A stretch of DNA of 10,446 nucleotides from Clostridiales bacterium (GTDB lineage: Bacteria; Bacillota; Clostridia; Oscillospirales; QAMX01). The notes below the pieces were generated by a model. The model was not told the origin of the DNA and searched no databases. It worked only from the letters and a program-made list of their open reading frames with translations. The DNA lies in the NCBI GenBank assembly GCA_012841675.1, contig DUUG01000077.1, positions 1-10,446 of the forward strand, written 5' to 3'. This document shows, piece after piece, positions 1 to 6,489 of this stretch. Position 1 is the stretch's first letter; the number at the start of each line of letters is the position of its first letter. The translations under genes and the position numbers were made by a program.

Positions 1-527
1 GGCGAGACCCGCTGTTCGCCGTCATCCGTCAGTAAATTGGCGTAATCCGGCTTGATTGATAATAGACTGCTGATAGCGGAACGCGAACGTTCGACTGCTT
101 TATCCTGCAGAAATTCACCCACCTGGTAAAACAACATAACGGCAACGCCTTCGGCATGCTCGCCGATGGCAAAGGCGCCTAAAGACGCGAGCGCCATTAG
201 GAAATTCTCGTCAAAGACCAAGCCCCGTGTGATATTCTTAAAAGCCCGCCAGACAATGTCTGCCCCGGCTAACAGATAGGCCGCAGCAAACAAAATCAGG
301 CGCAGCCCTTCCACCCGAGCGGCAGCTTCACCGGTAAGCCAGCTTTGAAAAGGTAAAAACACTGCTGCCGACAGCATGATGGCACTGACAATGATGCGAA
401 ACATGCGCCAGCGAAAGGATTCACCAGTTTCTGAATGGCAGCAACTCGTGCCGTGGGAGCAGCCTCTGTGGTGGAAGTGGCCGCCAGCATGAGAGCAACT
501 GCAGCCAGTGGCATGTTCGTGGCTCAT
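1..527 (-). CDS. cadA: Heavy-metal P1B-type ATPase, CadA/ZntA-like (N-terminal part, runs off window)
   Basis: This is the first 175 codons of a metal-exporting P-type ATPase; the rest lies beyond the left edge. The start at 527 is chosen because an AGGGGG ribosome site sits about 8 bases upstream and the gene begins 5 bases after the regulator stop. Residues 3-31 are packed with His and Cys (HEH, CSC, HFHH, CSHG, CCH), a likely metal-binding tail replacing the usual CXXC domain. Two membrane segments follow (about 41-60 and 71-95). The stretch DENFLMALASLGAFAIGEHAE and MLFYQVGEFLQDKAVERSR is the hallmark of the CadA/ZntA branch (Cd, Zn, Pb export at the inner membrane). The phosphorylation DKTGT and CPC motifs are not in view, so the metal specificity is inferred from the family and from the adjacent CadC-type regulator. 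Confidence 0.9.
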   Translation of the reverse strand, partial: MSHEHATGCSCSHAGGHFHHRGCSHGTSCCHSETGESFRWRMFRIIVSAIMLSAAVFLPFQSWLTGEAAARVEGLRLILFAAAYLLAGADIVWRAFKNITRGLVFDENFLMALASLGAFAIGEHAEGVAVMLFYQVGEFLQDKAVERSRSAISSLLSIKPDYANLLTDDGEQRVS

Positions 528-532
528 GTCAG

Positions 533-925
533 CTACCCCCTCTCTCCCCTATGGTCTTCCCGGATATGCGACAGGCCCTGTTCAAAGATCGACCGGACAT
601 GATCGTCGTCTAGAGAATAGTAGACATTCTTGCCCACCCTTCTATAGCGCACTAATCTGGCCTGCTTGAGCACGCGCAGCTGGTGAGAGATGGCCGACTG
701 GGTCATGTTCAACAGAGCCGCAATATCGCAGACGCATAGATCGGCGGCATCAAGCGCCCACAAAATGCGTACCCGGGTACTGTCTCCGAACACCTTATAT
801 AGCTCCGCCAGATCGTAGAGCGTCTCCTCCTCCGGCATTTCCTGCCGGATGCGGTCGACCACATCACTGTGAACCTCCACGCAGTCGCAGCGCTCGATGA
901 TGGTTTCATCTTTTGACTGTTCCAT
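533..925 (-). CDS. cadC: ArsR/SmtB-family metal-sensing repressor, CadC-like
   Basis: A 130-residue winged-helix repressor that should release DNA when it binds Cd, Pb or Zn. The start at 925 (MEQSKDE) is preferred over upstream ATGs because AAAGGAGA lies 10 bases before it and because the longer form would read through the operator and promoter. The helix-turn-helix is about 73-92 (MTQSAISHQLRVLKQARLV), with a wing at about 93-105. Two metal sites can be read: C13/C15 with C64 and C66 in DLCVCD, matching the CadC alpha3N cysteine site; and D107, H109, H120, E123, matching the alpha5 Zn site of SmtB/CadC in both residue type and spacing. It sits directly upstream of the P-type ATPase and is very probably autoregulated with it from the promoter/operator at 966-1024. 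Confidence 0.92.
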   Translation of the reverse strand: MEQSKDETIIERCDCVEVHSDVVDRIRQEMPEEETLYDLAELYKVFGDSTRVRILWALDAADLCVCDIAALLNMTQSAISHQLRVLKQARLVRYRRVGKNVYYSLDDDHVRSIFEQGLSHIREDHRGERG

Positions 926-965
926 GGTTTTCTTGTCTCCTTTATCTGAACATATTTTCGCGTGA

Positions 966-989
966 ACATATGAGCATTTGTTCATGTAT
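966..989 (-). promoter_or_regulatory. CadC/SmtB-type operator
   Basis: An imperfect 12-2-12 inverted repeat. Its core is ATATGAGCA, two bases, then TGTTCATGT (968-987); 7 of 9 core pairs match. This is the form expected for ArsR/SmtB-family operators. It lies just downstream of the -10 box over the probable transcription start, so binding would block the cadC-cadA promoter. A further TGAACATA half-site is at 947-954. Confidence 0.75.
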
Positions 990-995
990 GGTTTA

Positions 996-1024
996 AAAAT
1001 ATACCCCTCGGGCAAAATTGTCAA
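996..1024 (-). promoter_or_regulatory. Sigma-A-type promoter for cadC-cadA
   Basis: On the minus strand a perfect TTGACA -35 box (1019-1024) and TATTTT -10 box (996-1001) are separated by exactly 17 bases. The operator follows immediately. The promoter core is also bracketed by a perfect 8-bp inverted repeat, ATACCCCT at 1001-1008 and AGGGGTAT at 1024-1031. Confidence 0.75.
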
Positions 1025-1066
1025 GGGGTATTCATGTGTTAATTTAGTTTTGCGCGATTCATCGCT

Positions 1067-1762
1067 CTATAACCTCACCAAATTTTTCATTGCAGCAACC
1101 TGCACCCGACTCAGCTTAGCCTCCACGATCTGCCAGGCCTCGCCCAGATTCGGCTTCCGGCTGGTGAGATTATGACAGTCCGAACCCAAAAGACAGGGCC
1201 AGCCTGCCTTGAGAAATTTCAAGGCGTTGCGCCGGCTGGAAGAAGCGATGATGTATTCGGCGTTCATCTGCAAATAGACGCCCATATCCAGCAGATCGAA
1301 TAGGCGCTGGCTTTGGTTCTGAAAGTCCGCATAGCGCTCGACATGCGCCAGCACCAGCGTCAGATCAAAATTCGACAGGATGGCGTAAATCTCATTGACT
1401 GTGTGTGAACCCCACTCACTGAAAGGCATCTCGACCAGCAGGCAATCCGTACCGGCAATGCACAACTCAGCTAAAGCAGGGTCCCGGCTCATCTCGGTAA
1501 AAAAAGCGACTTCGGCGCCCAGCCGCAAAGCAGGTAGAGCCGCTGTCTCATCCTCAATTAGCGCCTCATTCAGCGCGGCATGAGACGCCGCTCGGCGGGT
1601 AAGAAAGCGGTCGATGCTTTCACGGGAGCGATAATAGTGAGGCGTCGCTGCCATAGCAACGACGCCCTGCTTAGCCGCGACTTCCAGCATGCCGATCGAT
1701 TCAGCGACCGACCGGCTGCCATCGTCCATCTGCGGCAAAATATGTGAATGAAAATCGAACAC
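1067..1762 (-). CDS. cpsB: PHP-type tyrosine-protein phosphatase, CpsB/CapC/YwqE family
   Basis: A 231-residue metal-dependent phosphatase expected to remove phosphate from the tyrosine tail of the neighbouring BY-kinase and so tune polysaccharide assembly. PHP-domain metal ligands are visible in order: H5 and H7 (FHSHILP), H42 (ATPHYY), E84 (GAEVAFF), E111 (VEMPFSEWG), H140 (LAHVERY), D195 and H197 (GSDCHN). The MDDGSRS segment at 12-18 is typical of this family. The start is GTG, supported by AAAGGAG 7 bases upstream; the gene begins 17 bases after the kinase stop. It is the last gene of the wzz-kinase-phosphatase operon. No convincing terminator is seen before the cad promoter. Confidence 0.93.
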   Translation of the reverse strand: MFDFHSHILPQMDDGSRSVAESIGMLEVAAKQGVVAMAATPHYYRSRESIDRFLTRRAASHAALNEALIEDETAALPALRLGAEVAFFTEMSRDPALAELCIAGTDCLLVEMPFSEWGSHTVNEIYAILSNFDLTLVLAHVERYADFQNQSQRLFDLLDMGVYLQMNAEYIIASSSRRNALKFLKAGWPCLLGSDCHNLTSRKPNLGEAWQIVEAKLSRVQVAAMKNLVRL

Positions 1763-1779
1763 CTAAAGGCTCCTTTTAG

Positions 1780-2550
1780 CTAAGCTTCTTCCTGGTCTTC
1801 ATCGGCATGTCTGTAATAATAACGATAGTAGCTGTAGCCTTTATATTTGCGCGGCAGCCTGGAAGAAACGCCGTTGAGCACGAAACCCAGGACATTAGCA
1901 CCGACGAAGTTTAACTGATCCAAAGCGACCTGTACCGCATCGCGTTCTGTCCGCCCGGCCCGCACCACCAAGATGATGCCAGTGAGCAGCTTCGACAGCA
2001 CCGACGCATCCGCCACCACATTCATCGGCGGCGTATCGATGAAGATGTAGTCGTAGTTTTCCGCCAATTGCTCAAGTACTTCCTTGATCTTCTCCGAACC
2101 TAACAGCTCCGAAGGGTTGGGCGGGATGTCGCCCGAAGGCATGGCGTGGAAGCTGGCATTACCGACCTGAACCGGCTTGATCGTCTCTTCAATAGTATTC
2201 AAGTTTACCAGCACATTGCTGATACCGGGCGTCGAGCCTATCATCAGCAGCCGCGCCTGCTTGGGCTTACGTAAATCGCAGTCGATGACCAGCACTTTGG
2301 CTTTGGTCTGAGCAAAGGTAATGGCTAAGTTGAGACAGGTGATGCTCTTCCCTTCCGAAGCATTGGCGCTGGTGATGCCGATGATCTTGCAGCCCGTCTG
2401 CGTGGTGGAAAACATAATGTTGGTGCGCAGCGCCTTATATTCTTCTATGGTGGAGAACGACGATTTATCGGTCAGCAAATGCATTCTCTCTTTGCGAATG
2501 TTCTCGGTCGGCTGCTTAACTTTCTTGTTCAACTTCAATCTCTTAAACAT
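1780..2550 (-). CDS. cpsD: Bacterial tyrosine kinase (BY-kinase), CpsD/CapB family
   Basis: A 256-residue cytoplasmic ATPase that autophosphorylates on a C-terminal tyrosine cluster and works with the Wzz-type membrane partner encoded just upstream. The EEYKALRTNI motif is at 36-45, the Walker A loop at about 60-71 (SANASEGKSIT, with Ala where Pro-Gly/Gly is common), Walker A' at 86-96 (VLVIDCDLRKP) and Walker B at 166-175 (YDYIFIDTPP). The tail from residue 236 carries seven tyrosines. Its start overlaps the end of the wzz gene by 8 bases, with GGGAGGTGA as ribosome site, which implies translational coupling. Length and motifs are complete, so it looks functional. Confidence 0.95.
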   Translation of the reverse strand: MFKRLKLNKKVKQPTENIRKERMHLLTDKSSFSTIEEYKALRTNIMFSTTQTGCKIIGITSANASEGKSITCLNLAITFAQTKAKVLVIDCDLRKPKQARLLMIGSTPGISNVLVNLNTIEETIKPVQVGNASFHAMPSGDIPPNPSELLGSEKIKEVLEQLAENYDYIFIDTPPMNVVADASVLSKLLTGIILVVRAGRTERDAVQVALDQLNFVGANVLGFVLNGVSSRLPRKYKGYSYYRYYYRHADEDQEEA

Positions 2551-3313
2551 GCTGTCTCACCTCCCGTGCATTCTGCCCGTAACCGTAACCGTTACCGGGC
2601 TTGGTCGCCTCGCCGAACTCCGTGATCGAGCCCAGCACCGGCAGATCTATCAGGCGATTGAGATCGGTCTCATTCTTGATTCTGGTATCCAGTAAGTCGC
2701 GGATGATGACAAAGGCGCAGGCAAGGATAAAGCCCAGCAACAGGCCAACCGCGATGTTCTTCTTGTAATTAGGCGATGAGGGTACTTGCGGAACTTTAGC
2801 CCGGTCAATAATTTTAACCGAGCTGCCGGATACAATGTGTGAAAGATGCTTCGGGGCAATTTCAGCAATGGAATTGGCAAGTTCGTAGGCTTCCTGCGGA
2901 TCTGGCGTAGTGACAACTACCTTGAGAACCTCGGTGCGATTCAGGGCACTGGCTGAGATTTTTTTCATAAGCTCTTCCGTTGAATAAGGGCTATCATTTG
3001 CCGCGATCACCTCATCCAGCACGGTGTCGCTTTGTATAATGGTAATATAGGTGTCGACCAGCGACTGGGCGGCCGCCACGTCACTTGAGGTTATAGAAGT
3101 GGTCATCTCAGTCGAGTTATCGACATAGAGCTTAATCGAAGCGCTATAAAGCGGCGTAATGACGAAATGAGTGATGATAAACGCAATCAGGCCGGCGACC
3201 AATGTCGCGGCAATGATGATGTGGATTCCACGCAGTAATATCTGAATCAGTTCCTTTAAATCCAGCTCGTAACCGTCCTCATCTTTTCGGATAGCTGTTT
3301 GAAGTGGTTGCAT
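2543..3313 (-). CDS. Wzz/CapA-type polysaccharide chain-length and kinase-activating membrane protein
   Basis: A 256-residue polysaccharide co-polymerase of the type found in Bacillota, where the kinase domain is a separate protein. The N-terminal Wzz domain begins with LDLKELIQILLRG. Membrane helices are about 31-50 and 186-204. The region between them would be extracytoplasmic, and a proline-rich VPQVPSSP precedes the second helix as in Wzz proteins. The C-terminal cytoplasmic tail (about 52 residues) should dock and activate the BY-kinase. The ribosome site AGGGAGA lies 7 bases before the ATG. It is the first gene of the operon, read from the promoter at 3407-3435. Confidence 0.93.
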   Translation of the reverse strand: MQPLQTAIRKDEDGYELDLKELIQILLRGIHIIIAATLVAGLIAFIITHFVITPLYSASIKLYVDNSTEMTTSITSSDVAAAQSLVDTYITIIQSDTVLDEVIAANDSPYSTEELMKKISASALNRTEVLKVVVTTPDPQEAYELANSIAEIAPKHLSHIVSGSSVKIIDRAKVPQVPSSPNYKKNIAVGLLLGFILACAFVIIRDLLDTRIKNETDLNRLIDLPVLGSITEFGEATKPGNGYGYGQNAREVRQHV

Positions 3314-3406
3314 TAATAAGTCTCCCTGTTGTAATAATTGTTTTTAATACTCGTCAGCGATATGCTTGACTGTCTTGCCGAATTGTTTTAAGTTCAAACC
3401 TTTTAC

Positions 3407-3435
3407 ATTATACATCTCAAGGGGGAATAAGTCTA
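3407..3435 (-). promoter_or_regulatory. Probable promoter of the wzz-cpsD-cpsB operon
   Basis: On the minus strand TAGACT (3430-3435, 4 of 6 to the -35 consensus) and a perfect TATAAT (3407-3412) are 17 bases apart. The implied leader before wzz is roughly 85 bases. The position, between the A/T-rich biosynthetic genes and the G/C-rich export genes, suggests independent transcription of the control operon. Confidence 0.55.
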
Positions 3436-3480
3436 TTGTGAAACAATTACTAATTCAGTTCGTTGTGGCTTTACAATAGA
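3432..3480. repeat. Inverted repeat over the wzz -35 region, possible operator
   Basis: TCTATTGT at 3432-3439 and ACAATAGA at 3473-3480 are perfect 8-bp inverted copies separated by 33 bases. The left arm overlaps the proposed -35 box. It may be a binding site for a regulator or a hairpin in a longer transcript; nothing further can be read from the sequence. Confidence 0.4.
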
Positions 3481-3518
3481 TGTAACACCGAAAAACGAAA
3501 AAGCCCAACTCGCCCTTC

Positions 3519-3680
3519 TTATTTCTTCCAACTGCTCAACTTGGTTTTTATGTAATCAAGCTTCAATAGCTTATTCTTTACCCCTTCAACATTTAAGCGA
3601 TTATATTGTCGATATTGGACCCTACAGATGTGAAGAAATGATGTATCGATAATATCTCCAGAAAACAGACAGGAGATTTT
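3519..3680 (-). pseudogene. C-terminal remnant of an unidentified gene, in frame behind the fumarase alpha stop
   Basis: After the TAA of the fumarase alpha gene the same frame stays open for about 53 codons to a TAA at 3519-3521. The last part, from about 3620, reads like a genuine protein end: QYRQYNRLN, then VEGVKNKLLKLDYIKTKL and a Lys-rich tail. There is no start codon with a ribosome site. It looks like the tail of a lost gene, perhaps a polysaccharide gene such as a glycosyltransferase (a guess from character, not from a motif). The rest of the 3314-3680 gap holds the wzz promoter and an inverted repeat. Confidence 0.35.
3654..3677. other. Hairpin just after the fumarase alpha stop codon
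   Basis: ATCTCC (3654-3659) and GGAGAT (3672-3677) pair perfectly around a 12-base loop. In the plus direction the stem is followed by six T, the form of a weak intrinsic terminator, but no plus-strand gene reads into it. In the minus direction it follows the fumarase stop directly and is trailed only by ATTAT, so any terminator role for the operon is weak. Confidence 0.3.
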
Positions 3681-4529
3681 TTACAGTTCAATCGTTGCAA
3701 TTCTAGGCTCAAAGCAGCAACAGGGACGCATACTAACAATGCGCACACCGCTTGCTCTTTGAGGACCCACCTTCATAAATGTTGCAAGAACCGTAGTATT
3801 ACCGCCAAGTCCAAGTGATCCAACACCTGAAGCGTTCATCTTATCTGTTATTCTTTTTTCCAGATTAGATTGCATGTCATATGTACCATCAACCAACGCT
3901 TGAAACATCATTGATGTTGCTTCATAGTGGGACCGACCAATTCCAACAGCAATCGTACAAGGTGTACAACCGAGCAGTTTTGTTCCTTCGGTTGCCCATG
4001 ATATGATTTCATCTATCACATTATCTACATTGTGTTTATGAAACACCCGATATGTTTTCGCCCTAATAGCAGAACCTCCGCCAAACATTATAATGTGAAG
4101 CTTAATCTTATTTTCTTTTATTGTGCGAATTAAAATTGGTGCTGCTTCAAGTGCCCCGGGATCAACTTCCATTCCAAGAGATTGATCAAGCCTTTGTGCA
4201 TCATCACCTTTAATTGACATGGGGCGTCCGGGTAATTTTCTTAGTCCTTGGCTGATACCTTCTTTAATAGATTCTAACAAATCTCCACTAATAGGACAGT
4301 TGGGACCTATGTCAAGCATAAGGTGCGGTACACCTGTGTCATCGCAAAGGGGACTTTGATTCTTTTCCGCAACAATAGCATTTTCAAGAATTTTTTCCAG
4401 CACCCACTTTGCTTGAGGGTTTGTTTCCTTTGAAATAGCTCTTTCGTAAGCAGCTTTTTTATCAGGGAGAAACGATGATCCCGATGTCACAAGTCCATTG
4501 CTTACTATTTTAATAATTCTATCGTCCAT
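3681..4529 (-). CDS. Class I fumarate hydratase/tartrate dehydratase-type alpha subunit (Fe-S)
   Basis: A 282-residue member of the oxygen-sensitive [4Fe-4S] hydro-lyase family (fumarase, L-tartrate dehydratase, mesaconase), which adds or removes water at a 2-hydroxy dicarboxylic acid. Family signatures are clear: SPLCDDTG with C62, GCTPCTIAVGIG with C188/C191, GSLGLGG, and a cysteine run (CCCFEPR, about 270-272) near the C terminus where the third cluster ligand is expected. Length matches a complete alpha subunit. Two departures are seen: CDDTG where I remember CQDTG as usual, and three adjacent cysteines at the end. AAGGGA lies 5-6 bases before the ATG and the gene starts 9 bases after the beta subunit. 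The true substrate cannot be decided from sequence. Confidence 0.88.
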   Translation of the reverse strand: MDDRIIKIVSNGLVTSGSSFLPDKKAAYERAISKETNPQAKWVLEKILENAIVAEKNQSPLCDDTGVPHLMLDIGPNCPISGDLLESIKEGISQGLRKLPGRPMSIKGDDAQRLDQSLGMEVDPGALEAAPILIRTIKENKIKLHIIMFGGGSAIRAKTYRVFHKHNVDNVIDEIISWATEGTKLLGCTPCTIAVGIGRSHYEATSMMFQALVDGTYDMQSNLEKRITDKMNASGVGSLGLGGNTTVLATFMKVGPQRASGVRIVSMRPCCCFEPRIATIEL

Positions 4530-4538
4530 TTAATTCCC

Positions 4539-5039
4539 TTAATAAATACTCTTATTGTGAGCAGCAGCAATTATGCAAGGGTAGTCCCTCACTTCCAACT
4601 CATAAAATGCTTCCATACCAAGCTCTGGAAATGCGACCAAACACTGTGAAATGGTGTTATTTTTAAGTAATGCTGTGACAGGCGGAATCACTGCATATAC
4701 GGCATTATATTCGTATAGTTTTGAAATTGTATCCGAACCAATAGCGCCTTTTCCCAAATGTAATCTGACACCTGCTTCAGATAATACCGGGATACTTTCT
4801 TCAATCTCTACTTTATTGCTTGAGGTAGGGCCAACGCCAGCAAGGCTTACCGCTGTATGGAAGATAACGGAATCTTGCAGATCAATATAACCAAGGTTAT
4901 CATCATGAATTAACATGCAAATCTTAGGAAGCACCGCATCTCTGCCACAGAAAATTTTTCCAGAGATATAAATCGTATCTCCAACATGTAATGATTTTAT
5001 ATCTTCTTCTGATATTGGTGTTCTAATCTCTCTTTTCAT
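4539..5039 (-). CDS. Class I fumarate hydratase/tartrate dehydratase-type beta subunit
   Basis: A 166-residue protein matching the C-terminal (beta) swivelling domain of class I fumarases, which completes the active site of the alpha subunit. Readable family segments are GDTIYISGKIFCGRDAVLPK (about 20-39), AGVGPTSSNKVE (about 67-78) and LGKGAIG (about 95-101). It starts only 2 bases after the lyase stop, with GGTGA upstream, and precedes the alpha gene, the reverse of the alpha-beta order in ttdAB-type operons. The close packing implies that lyase, beta and alpha are made together and act on the same or consecutive intermediates. Confidence 0.87.
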   Translation of the reverse strand: MKREIRTPISEEDIKSLHVGDTIYISGKIFCGRDAVLPKICMLIHDDNLGYIDLQDSVIFHTAVSLAGVGPTSSNKVEIEESIPVLSEAGVRLHLGKGAIGSDTISKLYEYNAVYAVIPPVTALLKNNTISQCLVAFPELGMEAFYELEVRDYPCIIAAAHNKSIY

Positions 5040-5041
5040 AA

Positions 5042-6193
5042 TTAATTCACCGCCGTGGAAAACAAGTTTATGTAACTACTTTCATTTTCAATTACACCAT
5101 AGGCTCTCCCACGCATATAAATCTTCACTGCCCAGTTCGTATGGGGTTTTACTTCGTTCATCTTATTTCCATTTTCGCCCTTAAATACGCCACCCTTTTC
5201 GCTATTCAGAATGTTCACCGCATCTGTATACTCTTCCTTTGTAACTGCCTGCAGAGCATTTACATATATAACATGTGTTGGATGGATTACTGTTCTGCCA
5301 ATAAATCCATTTGCTTTATCTAAAATTACCTCTCTAAGCAAGCCATCAACCTCTGGATTCACTATAATCTTTCTCCGCAGTAGATAATCTTCAAATCCGT
5401 ATCTGGGCAAATCCCTATACATCATCTGTTTACTGGCACGAAAATATTCCCACACAGGGCCGGACACAATATAGTCATTGTTGCGTCCAAAAATGTTAAG
5501 TATGTCAGCCAGACATTCTTTAACTGTGGATATATCATAGATTGAGTAATCTACACCACGCCGGACTCCAAAGCACGATGAAAAATCTGTTGCTCCAACT
5601 CTTACTTGAAGAACGATATCATAGTATTTATCTAATATACCTTTAATTCCCAGCAACTCACTAATCCTTGTTTCTTTATAAGCCACCTCAGGATCCTCGA
5701 TAATCGGCATACCAAATAGGATTTCATCCAAATCCTCATTCAGCTTCTTTAACCTGGCAAAGTACTTTTCCCCGTTATAAGAATTAAATTTAGGAAAATT
5801 GATACCGGTAAGTATTTTTGCCTGATGCCTTGTAAGCATTCCTGCAAAATGTTCAAACTGTTCCGGAGAACGAACACGACAAAAAATCAGCGGTAAATCG
5901 CTATAATTCAATTCACCCTTATCAATGGCTGCGCTGAGAGTTTCGAGTGTATTTATAACATTTTTTTCTGCTGCCGGAACATCTGATTCAGGGCAGGCAT
6001 CCTCAAAGCAAAATACCATCGTTGTCAATTCCGGCATTTCTTTATTAAGAATTTTGCTTACAAACTCATTTGTGCCGGGCATATACATGGCAGCTCCGAG
6101 ACAAAAACGCAAAAAATCTTTATCGGTGTACTTAGAGAACTCTTCCGGGTTTTTTACAAATTTAAATTCCTGATTGTACTGGTTGTGTTTCAT
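5042..6193 (-). CDS. HpcH/HpaI aldolase/citrate lyase (CitE-like) family C-C bond lyase
   Basis: A 383-residue TIM-barrel lyase of the CitE superfamily, longer than ordinary CitE and closest in look to the stand-alone C-C bond lyases found in tellurium-resistance (ter)-associated clusters. Key segments: CFEDACPE at 62-69 (CitE acidic motif), CRVRSPEQF with R106 (carboxylate binding in CitE), FPK at 133-135, PIIEDPE at 163-169, RVGATDFSSCFGVRR at 198-212, and GRTVIHPTHVIYVNALQ near the C terminus, equivalent to the CitE IHP motif. Such enzymes cleave or form C-C bonds beside a carboxylate, often with CoA or ACP esters, using Mg. AAGGAGA precedes the ATG. No CitD, CitF or other citrate lyase subunits are nearby, so it is not a classical citrate lyase. 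Substrate unknown. Confidence 0.85.
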   Translation of the reverse strand: MKHNQYNQEFKFVKNPEEFSKYTDKDFLRFCLGAAMYMPGTNEFVSKILNKEMPELTTMVFCFEDACPESDVPAAEKNVINTLETLSAAIDKGELNYSDLPLIFCRVRSPEQFEHFAGMLTRHQAKILTGINFPKFNSYNGEKYFARLKKLNEDLDEILFGMPIIEDPEVAYKETRISELLGIKGILDKYYDIVLQVRVGATDFSSCFGVRRGVDYSIYDISTVKECLADILNIFGRNNDYIVSGPVWEYFRASKQMMYRDLPRYGFEDYLLRRKIIVNPEVDGLLREVILDKANGFIGRTVIHPTHVIYVNALQAVTKEEYTDAVNILNSEKGGVFKGENGNKMNEVKPHTNWAVKIYMRGRAYGVIENESSYINLFSTAVN

Positions 6194-6411
6194 TCCAATG
6201 TCTCCTTGAAATATTTACGCCCGATAAGACGCATGGATTCATTATATAGAAGCGATACTATCTTTCGGAACAGATATACTCATCTCCGAAACGCCGGTAT
6301 CGTTCAAAAGCGGAATGTCGATACCGCAAATCGGACTGGCGATCCAAAAATGCCCGGAATACTCTCTCCTTTTGCAATATATCTACAAACCACATTTTGC
6401 TTTTCAATTTT
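6190..6411 (-). pseudogene. Decayed gene remnant upstream of the CitE-like lyase
   Basis: A protein-like sequence can be followed only by switching frame twice. One frame gives CRYIAKGESIPGIF (around 6345-6390). A second frame gives ICGIDIPLLNDTGVSEMS and SVPKDSIAS (6331 to 6248). The first frame then resumes with LYNESMRLIGRKYFKETLE and a TGA that overlaps the lyase ATG as ATGA. That overlap is typical of a real upstream gene in an operon. The shape resembles the C-terminal part of a GT4-like glycosyltransferase, but no motif proves it. A third frame holds an 85-codon ORF (6258-6515) with no good ribosome site, overlapping the YdcF gene by 26 bases; I treat it as a shadow. This accounts for most of the 6194-6489 gap. 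Confidence 0.4.
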
Positions 6412-6489
6412 CTACAAAAATGGCTTGCAAAAACAGTTTCTAGACCATAATACTGCGCCAGAGTGGATATTTTCATAATCCGGTATATT

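Noticed and set aside
1055..1068. Small GCGA/TCGC hairpin after cpsB as a terminator
   Set aside because: The stem is four pairs long, overlaps the stop codon region and is not followed by a T-run.
3344..3415. 23-residue leader peptide ORF between the promoter and wzz
   Set aside because: Its ATG overlaps the -10 box, upstream of the expected transcription start, so it would not be translated from that promoter.
6241..6246. TATAAT as a promoter for the lyase-hydratase genes
   Set aside because: No acceptable -35 box lies 16-18 bases upstream, and the site falls within the remnant reading frame.
6355..6369. 15-base match (14 of 15) between 6355-6369 and 7278-7292
   Set aside because: A single near-match of this length is expected by chance within 10 kb, and flanking bases do not align.
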